Of a DNA stretch of 64,000 nt, positions 8,323 through 17,474 are shown piece by piece. The stretch covers positions 124,001-188,000 of the forward strand of contig NZ_SWDW01000007.1 of NCBI RefSeq assembly GCF_004919045.1. Direction: 5' to 3'. How positions within the stretch are numbered: the stretch's first letter is position 1; each line of letters begins with the position of its first letter. The DNA comes from Sinomonas albida (GTDB lineage: Bacteria > Actinomycetota > Actinomycetes > Actinomycetales > Micrococcaceae). The notes under the pieces were generated by a model. The model saw only the letters and a program-made list of their open reading frames with translations. It was not told where the DNA came from and searched no databases. A program made the position numbers and the translations under genes.

Positions 8323-9191
8323 CCTAGCGGGCGCGACTCCGCCTCCTCGTACTCGAGCGGCACCACGACGAGGGGAACGGGAAGCGCGTGGAGGATCCGG
8401 TTCGCGGTCGAACCGATGAAGAGCCTGCGCTTCTGTGCAAGGCGGCTCGAGCCGATGATCACGAGCTCGCCGTCGACCCAGTCGATGCTGTCCACGGCCT
8501 CCTCGAGCGAGCGCCCGTGCGCGACCTCGACGGTCGCCTCGTGGCCCGCCGGGAGGCGGTGCGCGGCCTGTTCCAGGACCGTGTTGGCGTGGCGATGCGC
8601 CGCGTTGATGTTCTCCCCGTGCTCTCCGCGCTCGTCGAGCTCCACGAGGGAGACGAAGCGGAGCGGCACGTCGCGCCGCCCGGCGGCGACCAAGGCGACG
8701 TCGACGGCGGCGTCCGCGCCCCGCCGTCGACCGATGAACGCGGTGAGCCGCTCGATGGGCTCCATGCGGTGGTACCCGTGCGGCGCGAGCGCTACCGGAA
8801 TGGGCGAGGCGTGGAGGAGCGAGTTCGCGACGCTGCCCACGGTGTAGCGCTTGAACAGCCCGTTGCTCGCGGCGCCGACCACGATGAGGGCCGCCTCGAA
8901 CTCCACCGCGGCCTCGATCAGGACGCCGGCGAACGAATGGCCCTGGCGGACGTGGAACTCGGCCTCGACGCCCGGCGGGATCATGCCGAGCGCAGCGCGC
9001 TGGGCCATGATGACCTGCTGCTCCTCGGCGTTGACGCGGCGCCCCTCGGGATTCGCGGCGACGTACGGCGCGTTCTCGCCGAGCACGAGCATGAGATCGA
9101 GCTTGGCGCCCTGCGCCCTCGCGATCGCGACGCCGAGGGCTACGGCGTCCGCGCCGCGATCGTCCGGCTGATAGCCGACCACATACCGCAT
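8319..9191 (-). CDS. Universal stress protein with two UspA domains
   Basis: Cytoplasmic protein of 290 aa made of two tandem UspA folds (about 1-140 and 145-285). Each carries the ATP-binding pattern G-x2-...-G[ST]: VVGAASNGLFKRYTVGSVAN at about 105-123 in the first and IIGSSRLAQKRRLFIGSTAN in the second, so nucleotide binding is likely in both. Such proteins accumulate in stress and stationary phase in actinobacteria. A GGGGAGG ribosome site precedes the ATG. Convergent with rarD, overlapping it by four bases. Confidence 0.92.
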   Translation of the reverse strand: MRYVVGYQPDDRGADAVALGVAIARAQGAKLDLMLVLGENAPYVAANPEGRRVNAEEQQVIMAQRAALGMIPPGVEAEFHVRQGHSFAGVLIEAAVEFEAALIVVGAASNGLFKRYTVGSVANSLLHASPIPVALAPHGYHRMEPIERLTAFIGRRRGADAAVDVALVAAGRRDVPLRFVSLVELDERGEHGENINAAHRHANTVLEQAAHRLPAGHEATVEVAHGRSLEEAVDSIDWVDGELVIIGSSRLAQKRRLFIGSTANRILHALPVPLVVVPLEYEEAESRPLG

Positions 9192-9232
9192 GTGAACCTC
9201 CCCTGCTAGAAGACAGAGCAGACTCTACGACA

Positions 9233-9261
9233 CCGGCGCGCCCTGCGTGAGGGCGCGCCGG
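9233..9261 (-). terminator. GC-rich hairpin between gabT and the stress gene
   Basis: Perfect 11-bp inverted repeat (CCGGCGCGCCC and its complement) with a 7-nt loop, between the gabT stop and the stress-protein start, both on the minus strand. There is no U-tract, so factor-assisted termination or attenuation is more likely than a classical intrinsic terminator. Confidence 0.6.
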
Positions 9262-9293
9262 CGACGCATTTCCCTGGGGTCACGTCCCAAGGG

Positions 9294-10652
9294 TCACGCG
9301 TTCGCGCGGATCGCCGTCTCGAGAACGTCGAGCCCGTCGGCCAGGAGCTCGTCGCCGATCACGAGCGGCGGGAGCAGGCGGATCACGTTGCCGTACGTGC
9401 CGCACGTGAGGATGATGACGCCCTGCTTGAGGCAGTGGTCGGCGATCTTCTTCGTGACCTCGGCATCCGGCTGCTTCGTGCTCGTGGCACTTCCTGCCTT
9501 GACGAACTCGATCGCGAGCATGCCGCCGCGGCCCCGGATTTCCCCGATGATCCCGTCGCCGAGCTCGTCGCGGAGCGCGCCGAGCCGCCGCTTGACCGTC
9601 GCCTCGATCTCGCGGGCGCGGCCCCGGAGGTCCTGCGATTCCATGGTCTCGATCGCGGCGAGCGCGGCCGCGCAGGCCACCGGGTTTCCGCCGTACGTGC
9701 CGCCGAGGCCGCCGCCGTGGACGGCGTCGAGCAGCTCGGCGCGACCCGTCACTGCCGAGAGGGGCATGCCACCCGCGATGCCTTTGGCCGTCGTCACGAG
9801 GTCCGGAACGACGCCCTCGTGCTGCACCGCGAACCACTCACCCGTGCGGCAGAAGCCGGACTGGACCTCGTCTGCGATGAAGACGATCCCGTTCTCCTTC
9901 GCGAACTCGGCGATCCGCGGCAGGAAGCCGTCGGCCGGGACGATGAAGCCGCCCTCGCCCTGGATGGGCTCGATGATGATCGCGGCGACCTGGTCGGCGC
10001 CGATCTGCTTCTGGATCGTGAGGATCGCGCGCTCGGCGGCTTCCTTGCCCGTGATCTGCGGGTTCTCCTCGCGGAACGGGTAGCTCATGGGGACGCGGTA
10101 GATCTCCCCAGCGAACGGCCCGAAGCCGTACTTGTAGGGCATGGCCTTCGCCGTGAGCCCCATGGTGAGGTTCGTGCGGCCGTGATAGGCGTGGTCGAAC
10201 GCCACGACCGCGTTGCGGCCCGTCGCGACGCGGGCGATCTTGACGGCGTTCTCGACGGCCTCGGCGCCCGAGTTGAACAGCACGGTGCGCTTCTCGTAGT
10301 CGCCCGGCGTGAGCTGGTTGAGCTTCTCCGCGACGGCCACGTAGCCCTCGTAAGGGGAGACCATGAAGCACGTGTGCGTGAAGTGCTCCGCCTGCTCCTT
10401 GACGGCGCCGACCACGCCGGGGTCGGAGGCGCCAACGGTGGTCACCGCGATGCCCGAGCCGAAGTCGATGAACGAGTTGCCGTCCACGTCATGGATCACG
10501 CCGCCGTCGGCGTCGGCCACGTAGACGGGGACGGTCGACGCGACGCCCTTGGCAACGGCGGCCGAGCGGCGGGCCGCGAGTTCGAGGGACTTGGGCCCGG
10601 GGAAGTCCTTGAGGACCTTGCGCTTCTGCTCGAGGCGGTACGTGATGTCCAT
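9294..10652 (-). CDS. gabT: 4-aminobutyrate aminotransferase
   Basis: Class III PLP aminotransferase of 452 aa converting GABA and 2-oxoglutarate to succinate semialdehyde and glutamate. Visible elements: the substrate/PLP loop NSGAEAVENAVKIAR (about 127-141), AFDHAYHGRT (151-160), EPIQGEGGF (228-236), the PLP aspartate in IADEVQSGFCRTG (D261) and the Schiff-base lysine in TTAKGIAGG (K290). Length is normal for GabT. It lies 51 bp downstream of the aldehyde dehydrogenase on the same strand, with a PucR regulator divergent from that pair, so a GABA or polyamine catabolic operon is likely. Confidence 0.92.
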   Translation of the reverse strand: MDITYRLEQKRKVLKDFPGPKSLELAARRSAAVAKGVASTVPVYVADADGGVIHDVDGNSFIDFGSGIAVTTVGASDPGVVGAVKEQAEHFTHTCFMVSPYEGYVAVAEKLNQLTPGDYEKRTVLFNSGAEAVENAVKIARVATGRNAVVAFDHAYHGRTNLTMGLTAKAMPYKYGFGPFAGEIYRVPMSYPFREENPQITGKEAAERAILTIQKQIGADQVAAIIIEPIQGEGGFIVPADGFLPRIAEFAKENGIVFIADEVQSGFCRTGEWFAVQHEGVVPDLVTTAKGIAGGMPLSAVTGRAELLDAVHGGGLGGTYGGNPVACAAALAAIETMESQDLRGRAREIEATVKRRLGALRDELGDGIIGEIRGRGGMLAIEFVKAGSATSTKQPDAEVTKKIADHCLKQGVIILTCGTYGNVIRLLPPLVIGDELLADGLDVLETAIRANA

Positions 10653-10703
10653 TGATTGGTTCCTTTCTGAAGTCTGATGCGTCCGGACCGTTGAGGCGCG
10701 GCC

Positions 10704-12134
10704 CTATGCGTCGAGGTTGCTCATCACGTGCTTGATGCGCGTGTAGTCCTCGACCGAGTACATCGAGAGGTCCTTGCCGTAGCCGGACTGCTTGAAGCCT
10801 CCGTGCGGCATCTCCGCGGTGAGCAGGATGTGGGTGTTGATCCACACGGCCCCGAAGTCGAGGTCGCGTGCCAGGCGCATCGCGCGGCCGTGGTTCGAGG
10901 TCCAGACGCTTGAGGCGAGCGCGTATTCGACGTCGTTCGCGAGCTGGACGGCCTCGGCCTCCGTGGTGAACTTCTGCACCGTGGCCACGGGGCCGAACGT
11001 CTCCTTCTGGACCACGTCGTCGTCCTGGCGGACGTCGGTGATGATGGTGGGCTCGAAGAAGAAGCCCTTCTCCCCCGCCCGGTGCCCGCCGGTCGCGATG
11101 CGGGCATGCTGCGGCAGGGCCTCCACCACGCGCGTGACGGCGTTGAAGTGGTTCACGTTGTTGAGCGGCCCGAAGTAGTTCTCTTCGTCGTTCTCGTGCC
11201 CGGTCTCGAGGGTTCGGGTGTGCTCGACCATGAGCCGCACGAACTCGTCATGCGCGGCCTCCTCGACGAGCACCCGCGTGATCGCCGTGCAGTCCTGGCC
11301 CGCGTTGAAGAACGCGAACTCCGCGATCGCCGCGGCGGACTTCTTGAGGTCTGCGTCGGCGAAGACGACCGCGGGTGCCTTGCCGCCGAGCTCGAGGTGC
11401 GAGCGCTTGAGGCCCTTCGCTGCACCCGTGGCGACGGCGATCCCGGCCCGGACCGAGCCGGTGATCGAGACGAGCCCCGGCACCGGGTGCTCGACCATGA
11501 GCGAGCCCGTCGCGGCGTTGCCGAGGACGACGTTGACCACGCCGGCAGGGAAGATCCCCTGGATGAGCCGCGCGAGCACGAGCGTGGACTCCGGCGTCGT
11601 GTCGGACGGCTTGAGGACCACGGTGTTGCCGGCGGCGAGCGCAGGGCCGATCTTCCAGATCGCCATGAGGAACGGATAGTTCCACGGCGCGACCTGAGCG
11701 ACGACGCCGATCGGCTCGCGCCGCACGAAGGACGTGTGGCCCTCGAAGTATTCGCCGGCCGACTTGCCCTCGAGGAGACGGGCCGCACCCGCGAAGAACC
11801 GGAGCTGGTCCGCCCCGGCCGCGACCTCCTCTGAAGCGATGAGCGAACGAACCTGACCGGTGTTGCGGTGCTGCGCCTCGACGAGCTCGCTGCTCGCGGC
11901 CTCGACGGCGTCGGCGAGCTTGAGCAGAAGCCGCTGGCGCTCGCCCGGAGTCGTATGCTTCCAGGTCGCGAACGCCGCCTCCGCCGCGTCCATTGCGGCG
12001 TCGACGTCCTCGCGAACGGAAATCGGAGCCTTGGCGACCACCTCGCCGTTCGTGGGGTTGACGATCTCGAGGAGCTCGGCGCCGGACGGCGTGACGAACT
12101 CGCCGCCGATGAAGTTCTGCAAGGTCTGGACCAC
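10704..12134 (-). CDS. Gamma-aminobutyraldehyde / succinate-semialdehyde-type aldehyde dehydrogenase
   Basis: NAD(P)-dependent aldehyde dehydrogenase of 476 aa. Catalytic set: N151 (VAPWNYP), E248 (LELGGKAP), C282 (NAGQDC) and the PFGP-type segment KETFGPVATVQ. HGGFKQSGYGKDLSMYSVEDYT near the C-terminus is most like gamma-aminobutyraldehyde dehydrogenases (PatD), but succinate-semialdehyde oxidation is possible given the neighbouring gabT. The start is GTG at 12134, with GAGGA 8 nt upstream; longer in-frame starts up to 12239 lack a ribosome site and would eat into the divergent promoter. Confidence 0.88.
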   Translation of the reverse strand: MVQTLQNFIGGEFVTPSGAELLEIVNPTNGEVVAKAPISVREDVDAAMDAAEAAFATWKHTTPGERQRLLLKLADAVEAASSELVEAQHRNTGQVRSLIASEEVAAGADQLRFFAGAARLLEGKSAGEYFEGHTSFVRREPIGVVAQVAPWNYPFLMAIWKIGPALAAGNTVVLKPSDTTPESTLVLARLIQGIFPAGVVNVVLGNAATGSLMVEHPVPGLVSITGSVRAGIAVATGAAKGLKRSHLELGGKAPAVVFADADLKKSAAAIAEFAFFNAGQDCTAITRVLVEEAAHDEFVRLMVEHTRTLETGHENDEENYFGPLNNVNHFNAVTRVVEALPQHARIATGGHRAGEKGFFFEPTIITDVRQDDDVVQKETFGPVATVQKFTTEAEAVQLANDVEYALASSVWTSNHGRAMRLARDLDFGAVWINTHILLTAEMPHGGFKQSGYGKDLSMYSVEDYTRIKHVMSNLDA

Positions 12135-12283
12135 GGTGTCGTTCCTCGTTCGCTGGTCTGGCAAGAGTCTGGCCGTCTCGGGTGCGGCCTTGTCCGAGAC
12201 TAGGCGAACCGGAGCCGAATGCAGTATGGCCGAATGCACTGGGTCATCTGCGACTCATGGTGCGATCGACCAGCGGTGAAATC

Positions 12284-12295
12284 TATAGTTAGGGC
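12284..12295 (+). promoter_or_regulatory. Minus-10 hexamer for a leaderless pucR transcript
   Basis: TATAGT at 12284-12289 ends 6 nt before the ATG at 12296, so transcription would begin at or next to the start codon. No Shine-Dalgarno is present. Confidence 0.55.
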
Positions 12296-13729
12296 ATGGC
12301 CCTGACCCTCACCGCACTGCTCGATGCGCCTGGACTTGGGCTCGCCCTCGCCGGCTCCTCGACGTCGACCCTCTCCCGCGAGATCGCCTGGGTCGCAGTC
12401 ACCGAGCAGGAGAACCCCTCGACGTTCCTGAGCGGCGGCGAGCTCGTGCTCACCACGGGCGTGCGACTGAGGACGGCGGAGCAGCAGCGCCGCTTCGCCC
12501 GCGTGCTCCGGCGCGCGGGTGCCGTGGGCATCGGCTTCGGCGTGGGACTCGGGCACGACGTGGTCCCGCCCGCCCTCGTCGCAGAGGCGAACCGTTGGGG
12601 CCTGCCCGTCATCGAGGTTCCCTACCGGACGCCGTTCATCGCGCTCGGGAAGCTCGTCGCGGACTCCCACTCGGCGGACCACCTCGAGAAGCTCGAGCGC
12701 CTCATCGCGGACCACCAGATCCTGGCCCGCTCCCTGCTCACGGGCGGCGGGCTGTCCGAGCTGCTCAAGCACCTCGGCGAGATGCTCGGCACGGAGCTCG
12801 TGCTCACGCAGTTCACGGCCGAGCTGTACTCGAGCAGCAAGGACGCGGGCGCCCCGACGATGGACCGCTGGGTCCCGTTCCCCGTGCCGACCGGCCGCCG
12901 CGACGCGTGCACGCTGTGGGCCAGGAAGCCGTTCGACGATTCCGGGATCGTGAGCTACGCCCAGAACCTCATCAGCATCGAACTGAACAACCTCACGAAG
13001 CAGCGCCAAGCCCAGCGGGCGCTCGCCGGGCAGGTGGTGGCCGACGTCGTCCGCGGCTCCCTCGAAACGGACGAGGCCTCGCGGCGCCTCGCCGGAGTGG
13101 GCGTCAATTCCACGAGGCGCAATGTCGTGCTGCTCGCCGAGTCGGCAGCGCACCACAAGAACCTCCGCGGCACGACGCTGCCCGCGACGCTCGAGGGCGC
13201 CGTGAGCGCGATGGTCGACCACGACCTGGTGGTCATCGCGGAGGACGACGGCGGCCGCGCACCCAAGCTCGCGCGTAACCTTGCGGATCACCTCGTCGAG
13301 GCGGGCATCCACGCGACGATCGGCATCGGCGGGAGCTACACGAAGCCCAATGGCCTGCGCTGGAGCTACTTCGAGGCCAAGGAGGCCGCGGCCCGCGGGC
13401 TCGAGGTCAACGAGCCCGAGCGGCTGAGCCTCACCTCGCTCCTGCTCTCGAGCGAAGACGTGCCGCTCGCGGCCATGGCCGGCGAGGCGATCGGCCCTCT
13501 CGTGCGCTTCGACAAGCAGCACGGCTCCGAGCTCGTGCACACGCTCGAGACCTACCTCAGCCTCAACGGCTCGGTTGCGGCGGTCGCGGACGAGCTCAGC
13601 CTGCACCGGAACACCGTCCGGTACAGGCTGGCCCAGATCGCCGAGCTCACGGGCTACGACCCCTCCGTCACCGCGGACAGGGTCCAGCTGTTCCTGGCCC
13701 TTGCCGTGCGTCGGGTCGCGCGCGCCTGA
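12296..13729 (+). CDS. PucR family transcriptional regulator
   Basis: Regulator of 477 aa. The N-terminal PucR domain (about 10-125) opens with LTLTALLDAPGLGLALAG and includes FLSGGELVLTTGVRL. A central segment (about 290-390) corresponds to the CdaR-type GGDEF-like fold. The C-terminal helix-turn-helix is at about 422-470 (NGSVAAVADELSLHRNTVRY then RLAQIAELTGYDP). Divergent from the aldehyde dehydrogenase-gabT pair, so it most likely controls GABA/polyamine use; that target is inferred from position. Only 7 bp separate its stop from that of the convergent fprA copy 2. Confidence 0.9.
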   Translation: MALTLTALLDAPGLGLALAGSSTSTLSREIAWVAVTEQENPSTFLSGGELVLTTGVRLRTAEQQRRFARVLRRAGAVGIGFGVGLGHDVVPPALVAEANRWGLPVIEVPYRTPFIALGKLVADSHSADHLEKLERLIADHQILARSLLTGGGLSELLKHLGEMLGTELVLTQFTAELYSSSKDAGAPTMDRWVPFPVPTGRRDACTLWARKPFDDSGIVSYAQNLISIELNNLTKQRQAQRALAGQVVADVVRGSLETDEASRRLAGVGVNSTRRNVVLLAESAAHHKNLRGTTLPATLEGAVSAMVDHDLVVIAEDDGGRAPKLARNLADHLVEAGIHATIGIGGSYTKPNGLRWSYFEAKEAAARGLEVNEPERLSLTSLLLSSEDVPLAAMAGEAIGPLVRFDKQHGSELVHTLETYLSLNGSVAAVADELSLHRNTVRYRLAQIAELTGYDPSVTADRVQLFLALAVRRVARA

Positions 13730-13736
13730 CCGATCC

Positions 13737-15224
13737 TCAGCCGGCCGAGACCCCCGCGCCGTCGGCCGAGATCGCGACCATCTCGTCGCGCGAGACGACC
13801 TTCACGCGTTCGCGCGCGACGGGCCCCTTGTGCGTCGGCGCGGGCTCGGCCGCCGCACCGAGGGACTTCTCGTGCGCGTCGAGCGCGAGCCAGCCCTCCC
13901 ACGTCGTGTACGCGACGCCGCGGCCCTCGAGCAGCGCGACGACGGACTCGGCGGCGGGCTCCTCTGCGGCCGGAAGCTCCTCGCGCGCGTCGAGCAGGTG
14001 GCCGATGGTCTCGAGCGCGTCGCCCTTCGTGTGGCCGATGAGGCCCACGGGGCCGCGCTTGATCCAGCCGGTCGTGTAGACGCCGGGAACGAAGGCGCCG
14101 TCGGCATCGAGGACGCGCCCGCCGTCGTTCGGGACGACCCCGCGGAGATGGTCGAACTCGACGTCCGGCAGGGACGAGCCGAAGTAGCCGATCGCGCGGT
14201 AGACCGCCTGGATCGGGTACTCGAGGATCTCGCCGGTGCCGCGCGCGCGGCCCGTGCCGTCGAGCTCGGTGCGCTCGAAGCGGATGCCGGCCACGCGGCC
14301 GGGCGTCTCGGCGGAGTCCACGATCTCGACCGGGCTGTGCAGGAAGTGCAGGTGCAGGCGGCGGGAGGCCGTCAGCTCGGAGGGGTCCTCCGGCTGCTCC
14401 GCGATCCAGTTGGTCAGCGTGCCTACCATCGTCTTGACCTGGTTGTTGGTCTGGATCTCGCGGTCCGAGGCCTCGTCGAACTCGAAGTCCTCGGGGTAGA
14501 GCACGATGTCGACGTCGTGGGAGTGCGAGAGCTCGCGGAGCTCGAGCGGCGTGAACTTGACCTGGGCGGGGCCGCGGCGGCCAAAGACGTGCACGTCCGT
14601 GACCGGGGACTCCTTGAGGATGCGGTACACATTGTCCGGGATCTCGGTCACGAGGAGCTCGTCGGCGTGCTTCGAGAGCACCCGCGCGACGTCGAGCGCC
14701 ACGTTGCCGTTGCCGATCACCGCGACCTCCTTCGCGTCGAGCGGCCACTCGCGCGGGACGTCGGGGTGGCCGTCGTACCACGAGACGAAGTCTGCGGCGC
14801 CGAACGAGCCCTCGAGCTCGATGCCCGGGATGTTGAGGTCGGCGTCCTTGATGGCGCCCGTCGCGAAGATCACGGCGTCGTAGTGACAGCGCAGGTCCTC
14901 GAGAGAGATGTCGGTGCCGTAGTCGACGTTCCCGAAGAAGCGGATGTCCCCGCGGTCCAGCACCTTGTGCAGCGCGTTCACAATGCCCTTGATGCGCGGG
15001 TGGTCCGGCGCGACGCCGTACCGGATGAGCCCGTACGGCGCGGGGTAGCGGTCGAAGAGGTCAATGCTGAGCGTCAGCTCGCCCGACGCGACGGGCGCGC
15101 TCTTGGTCAGCAGGTCCGCGGCGTAGACGCCGGCCGGGCCGGAGCCGACGACGGCGACTCGCAGCGGACGCTGCAAAGAACCGCGCTGGGTGCCTCGGGC
15201 TGGGGCTGGGGTGGAGTTCGACAC
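13737..15224 (-). CDS. fprA: Ferredoxin/adrenodoxin-type NADP+ reductase (FprA family), copy 2
   Basis: Flavoenzyme of 495 aa, closely similar along its length to the copy at 5019-6452 (identical blocks such as YPAPYGLIRYGVAPDHPRIK). It has the FAD motif GSGPAGVYAAD and NADP motif GNGNVALDVAR, with a slightly longer, divergent N- and C-terminus. The start is GTG at 15224 with AAGGA 8 nt upstream. It is the last gene of the sulfur-assimilation run, after siroheme synthase, so it is the likely NADPH-to-ferredoxin step feeding sulfite reductase. That assignment rests on context. Confidence 0.92.
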   Translation of the reverse strand: MSNSTPAPARGTQRGSLQRPLRVAVVGSGPAGVYAADLLTKSAPVASGELTLSIDLFDRYPAPYGLIRYGVAPDHPRIKGIVNALHKVLDRGDIRFFGNVDYGTDISLEDLRCHYDAVIFATGAIKDADLNIPGIELEGSFGAADFVSWYDGHPDVPREWPLDAKEVAVIGNGNVALDVARVLSKHADELLVTEIPDNVYRILKESPVTDVHVFGRRGPAQVKFTPLELRELSHSHDVDIVLYPEDFEFDEASDREIQTNNQVKTMVGTLTNWIAEQPEDPSELTASRRLHLHFLHSPVEIVDSAETPGRVAGIRFERTELDGTGRARGTGEILEYPIQAVYRAIGYFGSSLPDVEFDHLRGVVPNDGGRVLDADGAFVPGVYTTGWIKRGPVGLIGHTKGDALETIGHLLDAREELPAAEEPAAESVVALLEGRGVAYTTWEGWLALDAHEKSLGAAAEPAPTHKGPVARERVKVVSRDEMVAISADGAGVSAG

Positions 15225-15270
15225 TGCGGTGTTCCTTCTGGATGGGTGGCAGGGTGGGATGGTGGGCCCG

Positions 15271-16560
15271 TCAGTTGGGCTGGTCATGGCCGGGGCCAGA
15301 GGTCTTGCTGAACAGGTGCTCCCGGAAGTTGGCCGGGGCGTAGGGGCTCACGCGCACGACGTCGCCGACGACGATGACCGCGGGGTTCGCGACGCCGACA
15401 GCGGCCGCCTGTTCGGCGATGGTCCCGAGCGTGCCGATCGTGACGCGCTGATCCGGCGTCCAGCCGTTCTCGACGATCGCGACCGGGGTCTCGGGGGCCA
15501 GGCCGTTCTGGCGAAGGTGCTTGACCGAGTGCCACAGCCGCCGCACCCCCATGAGCAGCACGATCGTGTGGTCCGGCCGCGCCGGGAGTTCGGCGAGCTC
15601 GTCATGGCCCGTCACGACGCTGAAGCCGGTCGCTAGGCCGCGGTGCGTCACGGGGATGCCCGCGGCGGCCGGAACCGAGATGGCGCTCGTCACGCCCGGC
15701 ACGACCTCGACGTCCACCCCGTGCTCGCGGCAGAACTCGGCCTCCTCGCCGCCTCGGCCGAGGACGTACGGGTCGCCGCCCTTGAGCCGCACCACGACGT
15801 TGCCAGCCTGCGCCTCGTCCACAAGGATGCGGTTGATCTCGTCCTGCGTGGCCTGATGCGCGCCGGGGGCCTTGCCGACCTCGACGACGCGGGGGCCGCC
15901 CGCGGCAGAATCAGGGAGCTCCTCGAGCAGCCCGCGGGGCCCGAGGCGGTCCGCGACGACGACGTCGGCCTCCGCGAGGAGCTGCCGCCCCCGCACGGTG
16001 ATGAGCCCCACGTCGCCGGGACCGCCGCCCACGAGGGCCACCCGACCGGCGGCCTGTCCGGCGGGAAGGCCCGCGCCGCGCCGGTGGCGGCGCAGCGGCA
16101 GCCGCCCGGTCTTGAGCGCCAGCACGATCGCGTCCTTGAGCGCCTTCGCGCGGCGGGGGTCTCCCCCGGCGTTGACGGCGATCGTCACGTCGTCCACGCG
16201 CGCCGAGGCTGGCGTCCATGCCGCCGAGGCCTCGTGATCGCTCGCATTCACGCACCAGACGCGGCGCTCCTCGGCGTCGGCCGCGACCCGCGCGTCGACC
16301 GTGGGGACGCCCGTCGCGGTCTGCGCGAACCACACGCCCTCAAGATCCTCGGTCGCGTACTCGCGGCGCACCCACGTGAGGAGGCCTGCGTCCGCGAGGC
16401 GGGCGACGCCGTCGCCCGCGGCCGGGGCGACGACCGTCACGACCGCTCCCGCATCGAGGAGCGCCTGCGCGCGGCGGGCTGCGACGCGGCCCGCGCCGAC
16501 CACGAGGACGGGCTTGCCGAGCAGTCGGAGCGAGGTGGGGAACAGGTCGCGTCCGCTCAT
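15271..16560 (-). CDS. cysG: Siroheme synthase: precorrin-2 dehydrogenase fused to uroporphyrinogen-III C-methyltransferase
   Basis: Bifunctional enzyme of 429 aa. Residues 10-160 form the NAD-binding precorrin-2 dehydrogenase part ([34 protein letters not shown]), and about 165-410 the SAM-dependent methyltransferase ([58 protein letters not shown]). It makes the siroheme needed by the sulfite reductase encoded upstream. Relative to enterobacterial CysG (about 457 aa) the middle dimerisation domain is shortened, so the ferrochelation step may depend on the CbiX-like protein at 26423-27109. The ATG overlaps the stop of the ABC permease by 4 bp. Confidence 0.9.
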   Translation of the reverse strand: MSGRDLFPTSLRLLGKPVLVVGAGRVAARRAQALLDAGAVVTVVAPAAGDGVARLADAGLLTWVRREYATEDLEGVWFAQTATGVPTVDARVAADAEERRVWCVNASDHEASAAWTPASARVDDVTIAVNAGGDPRRAKALKDAIVLALKTGRLPLRRHRRGAGLPAGQAAGRVALVGGGPGDVGLITVRGRQLLAEADVVVADRLGPRGLLEELPDSAAGGPRVVEVGKAPGAHQATQDEINRILVDEAQAGNVVVRLKGGDPYVLGRGGEEAEFCREHGVDVEVVPGVTSAISVPAAAGIPVTHRGLATGFSVVTGHDELAELPARPDHTIVLLMGVRRLWHSVKHLRQNGLAPETPVAIVENGWTPDQRVTIGTLGTIAEQAAAVGVANPAVIVVGDVVRVSPYAPANFREHLFSKTSGPGHDQPN

Positions 16561-17474
16561 CGCGAGCCTCCCGCCAGGAGGCCCCGCCGTATCAGAAGCC
16601 TGCGCTCGACCGGCCCGAAGACCAGGAGCTCGATCAGGATGCCGACGGCGAGGATCGCGAGGATCGCGCCCATGACCACGCCCATGTCGCTCAGGGTACG
16701 TCCCTGGTCGAGGAGCGAGCCAAGCCCGAAGCCGAGGCTGCCGCCCACCGCGATGATCTCCGCCGCCATGAGCGAGCGCCACGAGAACGCCCAGCCCTGC
16801 TTGAGGCCGGCCACATAGCCGGGGAGGGCCGCGGGCAGGATCACCTGGAGCGCGAGCTCAAAGCGCGAGGCCCCGAGCACCTTCGCGACCGAGCGGTAGT
16901 GCGGCGGGATCTGGTCGACGCCGGCGATGAGGCCGTTGACGATCGATGGGATGGCACCCATGAGCACCACGAAGTACACGGTCGCGTCCGTGAGGCCGAA
17001 CCAGATGATCGCGGCGGGCACCCAGGCCACAGACGGCAGCACTTGAAGCCCCGACACGAGCGGGCCGAACGCGCGGCGCAGCGGCCGGACCTGCGCGAGC
17101 AGGAGCCCGACCGGCGTCCCGACGACCACCGACACAGCGAAGCCGAGAACGCCACGGCCCAGTGACGTCAGGATTGCCTGCTGGACCTGACCCTCCCGCC
17201 ACAGCTGGCCGAGGGCTGCCGCGACGTCGAGGGGGCCGGGTACGAGGTCCTGCCGCTTGAGCCCCAGCGACGCGACGATCTGCCATACGAGCAAAAGGAC
17301 GACGACGGCGCCCACAGGCAGGAGCACGCGGCTCCAGTCGCGCCGGCGGTGAGTGACGTCGGACTGAAGCTCGTCAAGCCCCGCCTCGAGCGCGCGGAGT
17401 TCCTCGTTGTCCGCCTCCGTCCGTTCCACGGAAACCCCCCGTACGGGATCGAGTTCGGTGACGTTACTTGCCAT
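16557..17474 (-). CDS. ABC transporter permease (SsuC/TauC-like, sulfonate/sulfate type)
   Basis: Inner-membrane permease of 305 aa with a 50-residue cytoplasmic N-terminus and about six helices. The EAA loop reads SVAKVLGASRFELALQVILP followed by AALPGYVAGLKQGWAFSWRS, typical of nitrate/sulfonate/taurine importers. It overlaps the ATPase gene by 11 bp and cysG by 4 bp, so it is translationally coupled within the sulfur operon. Substrate is inferred as an oxidised sulfur compound because of its neighbours; nitrate-type substrates use the same family. Confidence 0.88.
   Translation of the reverse strand: MASNVTELDPVRGVSVERTEADNEELRALEAGLDELQSDVTHRRRDWSRVLLPVGAVVVLLLVWQIVASLGLKRQDLVPGPLDVAAALGQLWREGQVQQAILTSLGRGVLGFAVSVVVGTPVGLLLAQVRPLRRAFGPLVSGLQVLPSVAWVPAAIIWFGLTDATVYFVVLMGAIPSIVNGLIAGVDQIPPHYRSVAKVLGASRFELALQVILPAALPGYVAGLKQGWAFSWRSLMAAEIIAVGGSLGFGLGSLLDQGRTLSDMGVVMGAILAILAVGILIELLVFGPVERRLLIRRGLLAGGSR

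Noticed and set aside
13737-15224. The two FprA genes as a recent mobile duplication
   Set aside because: No flanking repeats or transposase, and the ends and linkers have diverged.
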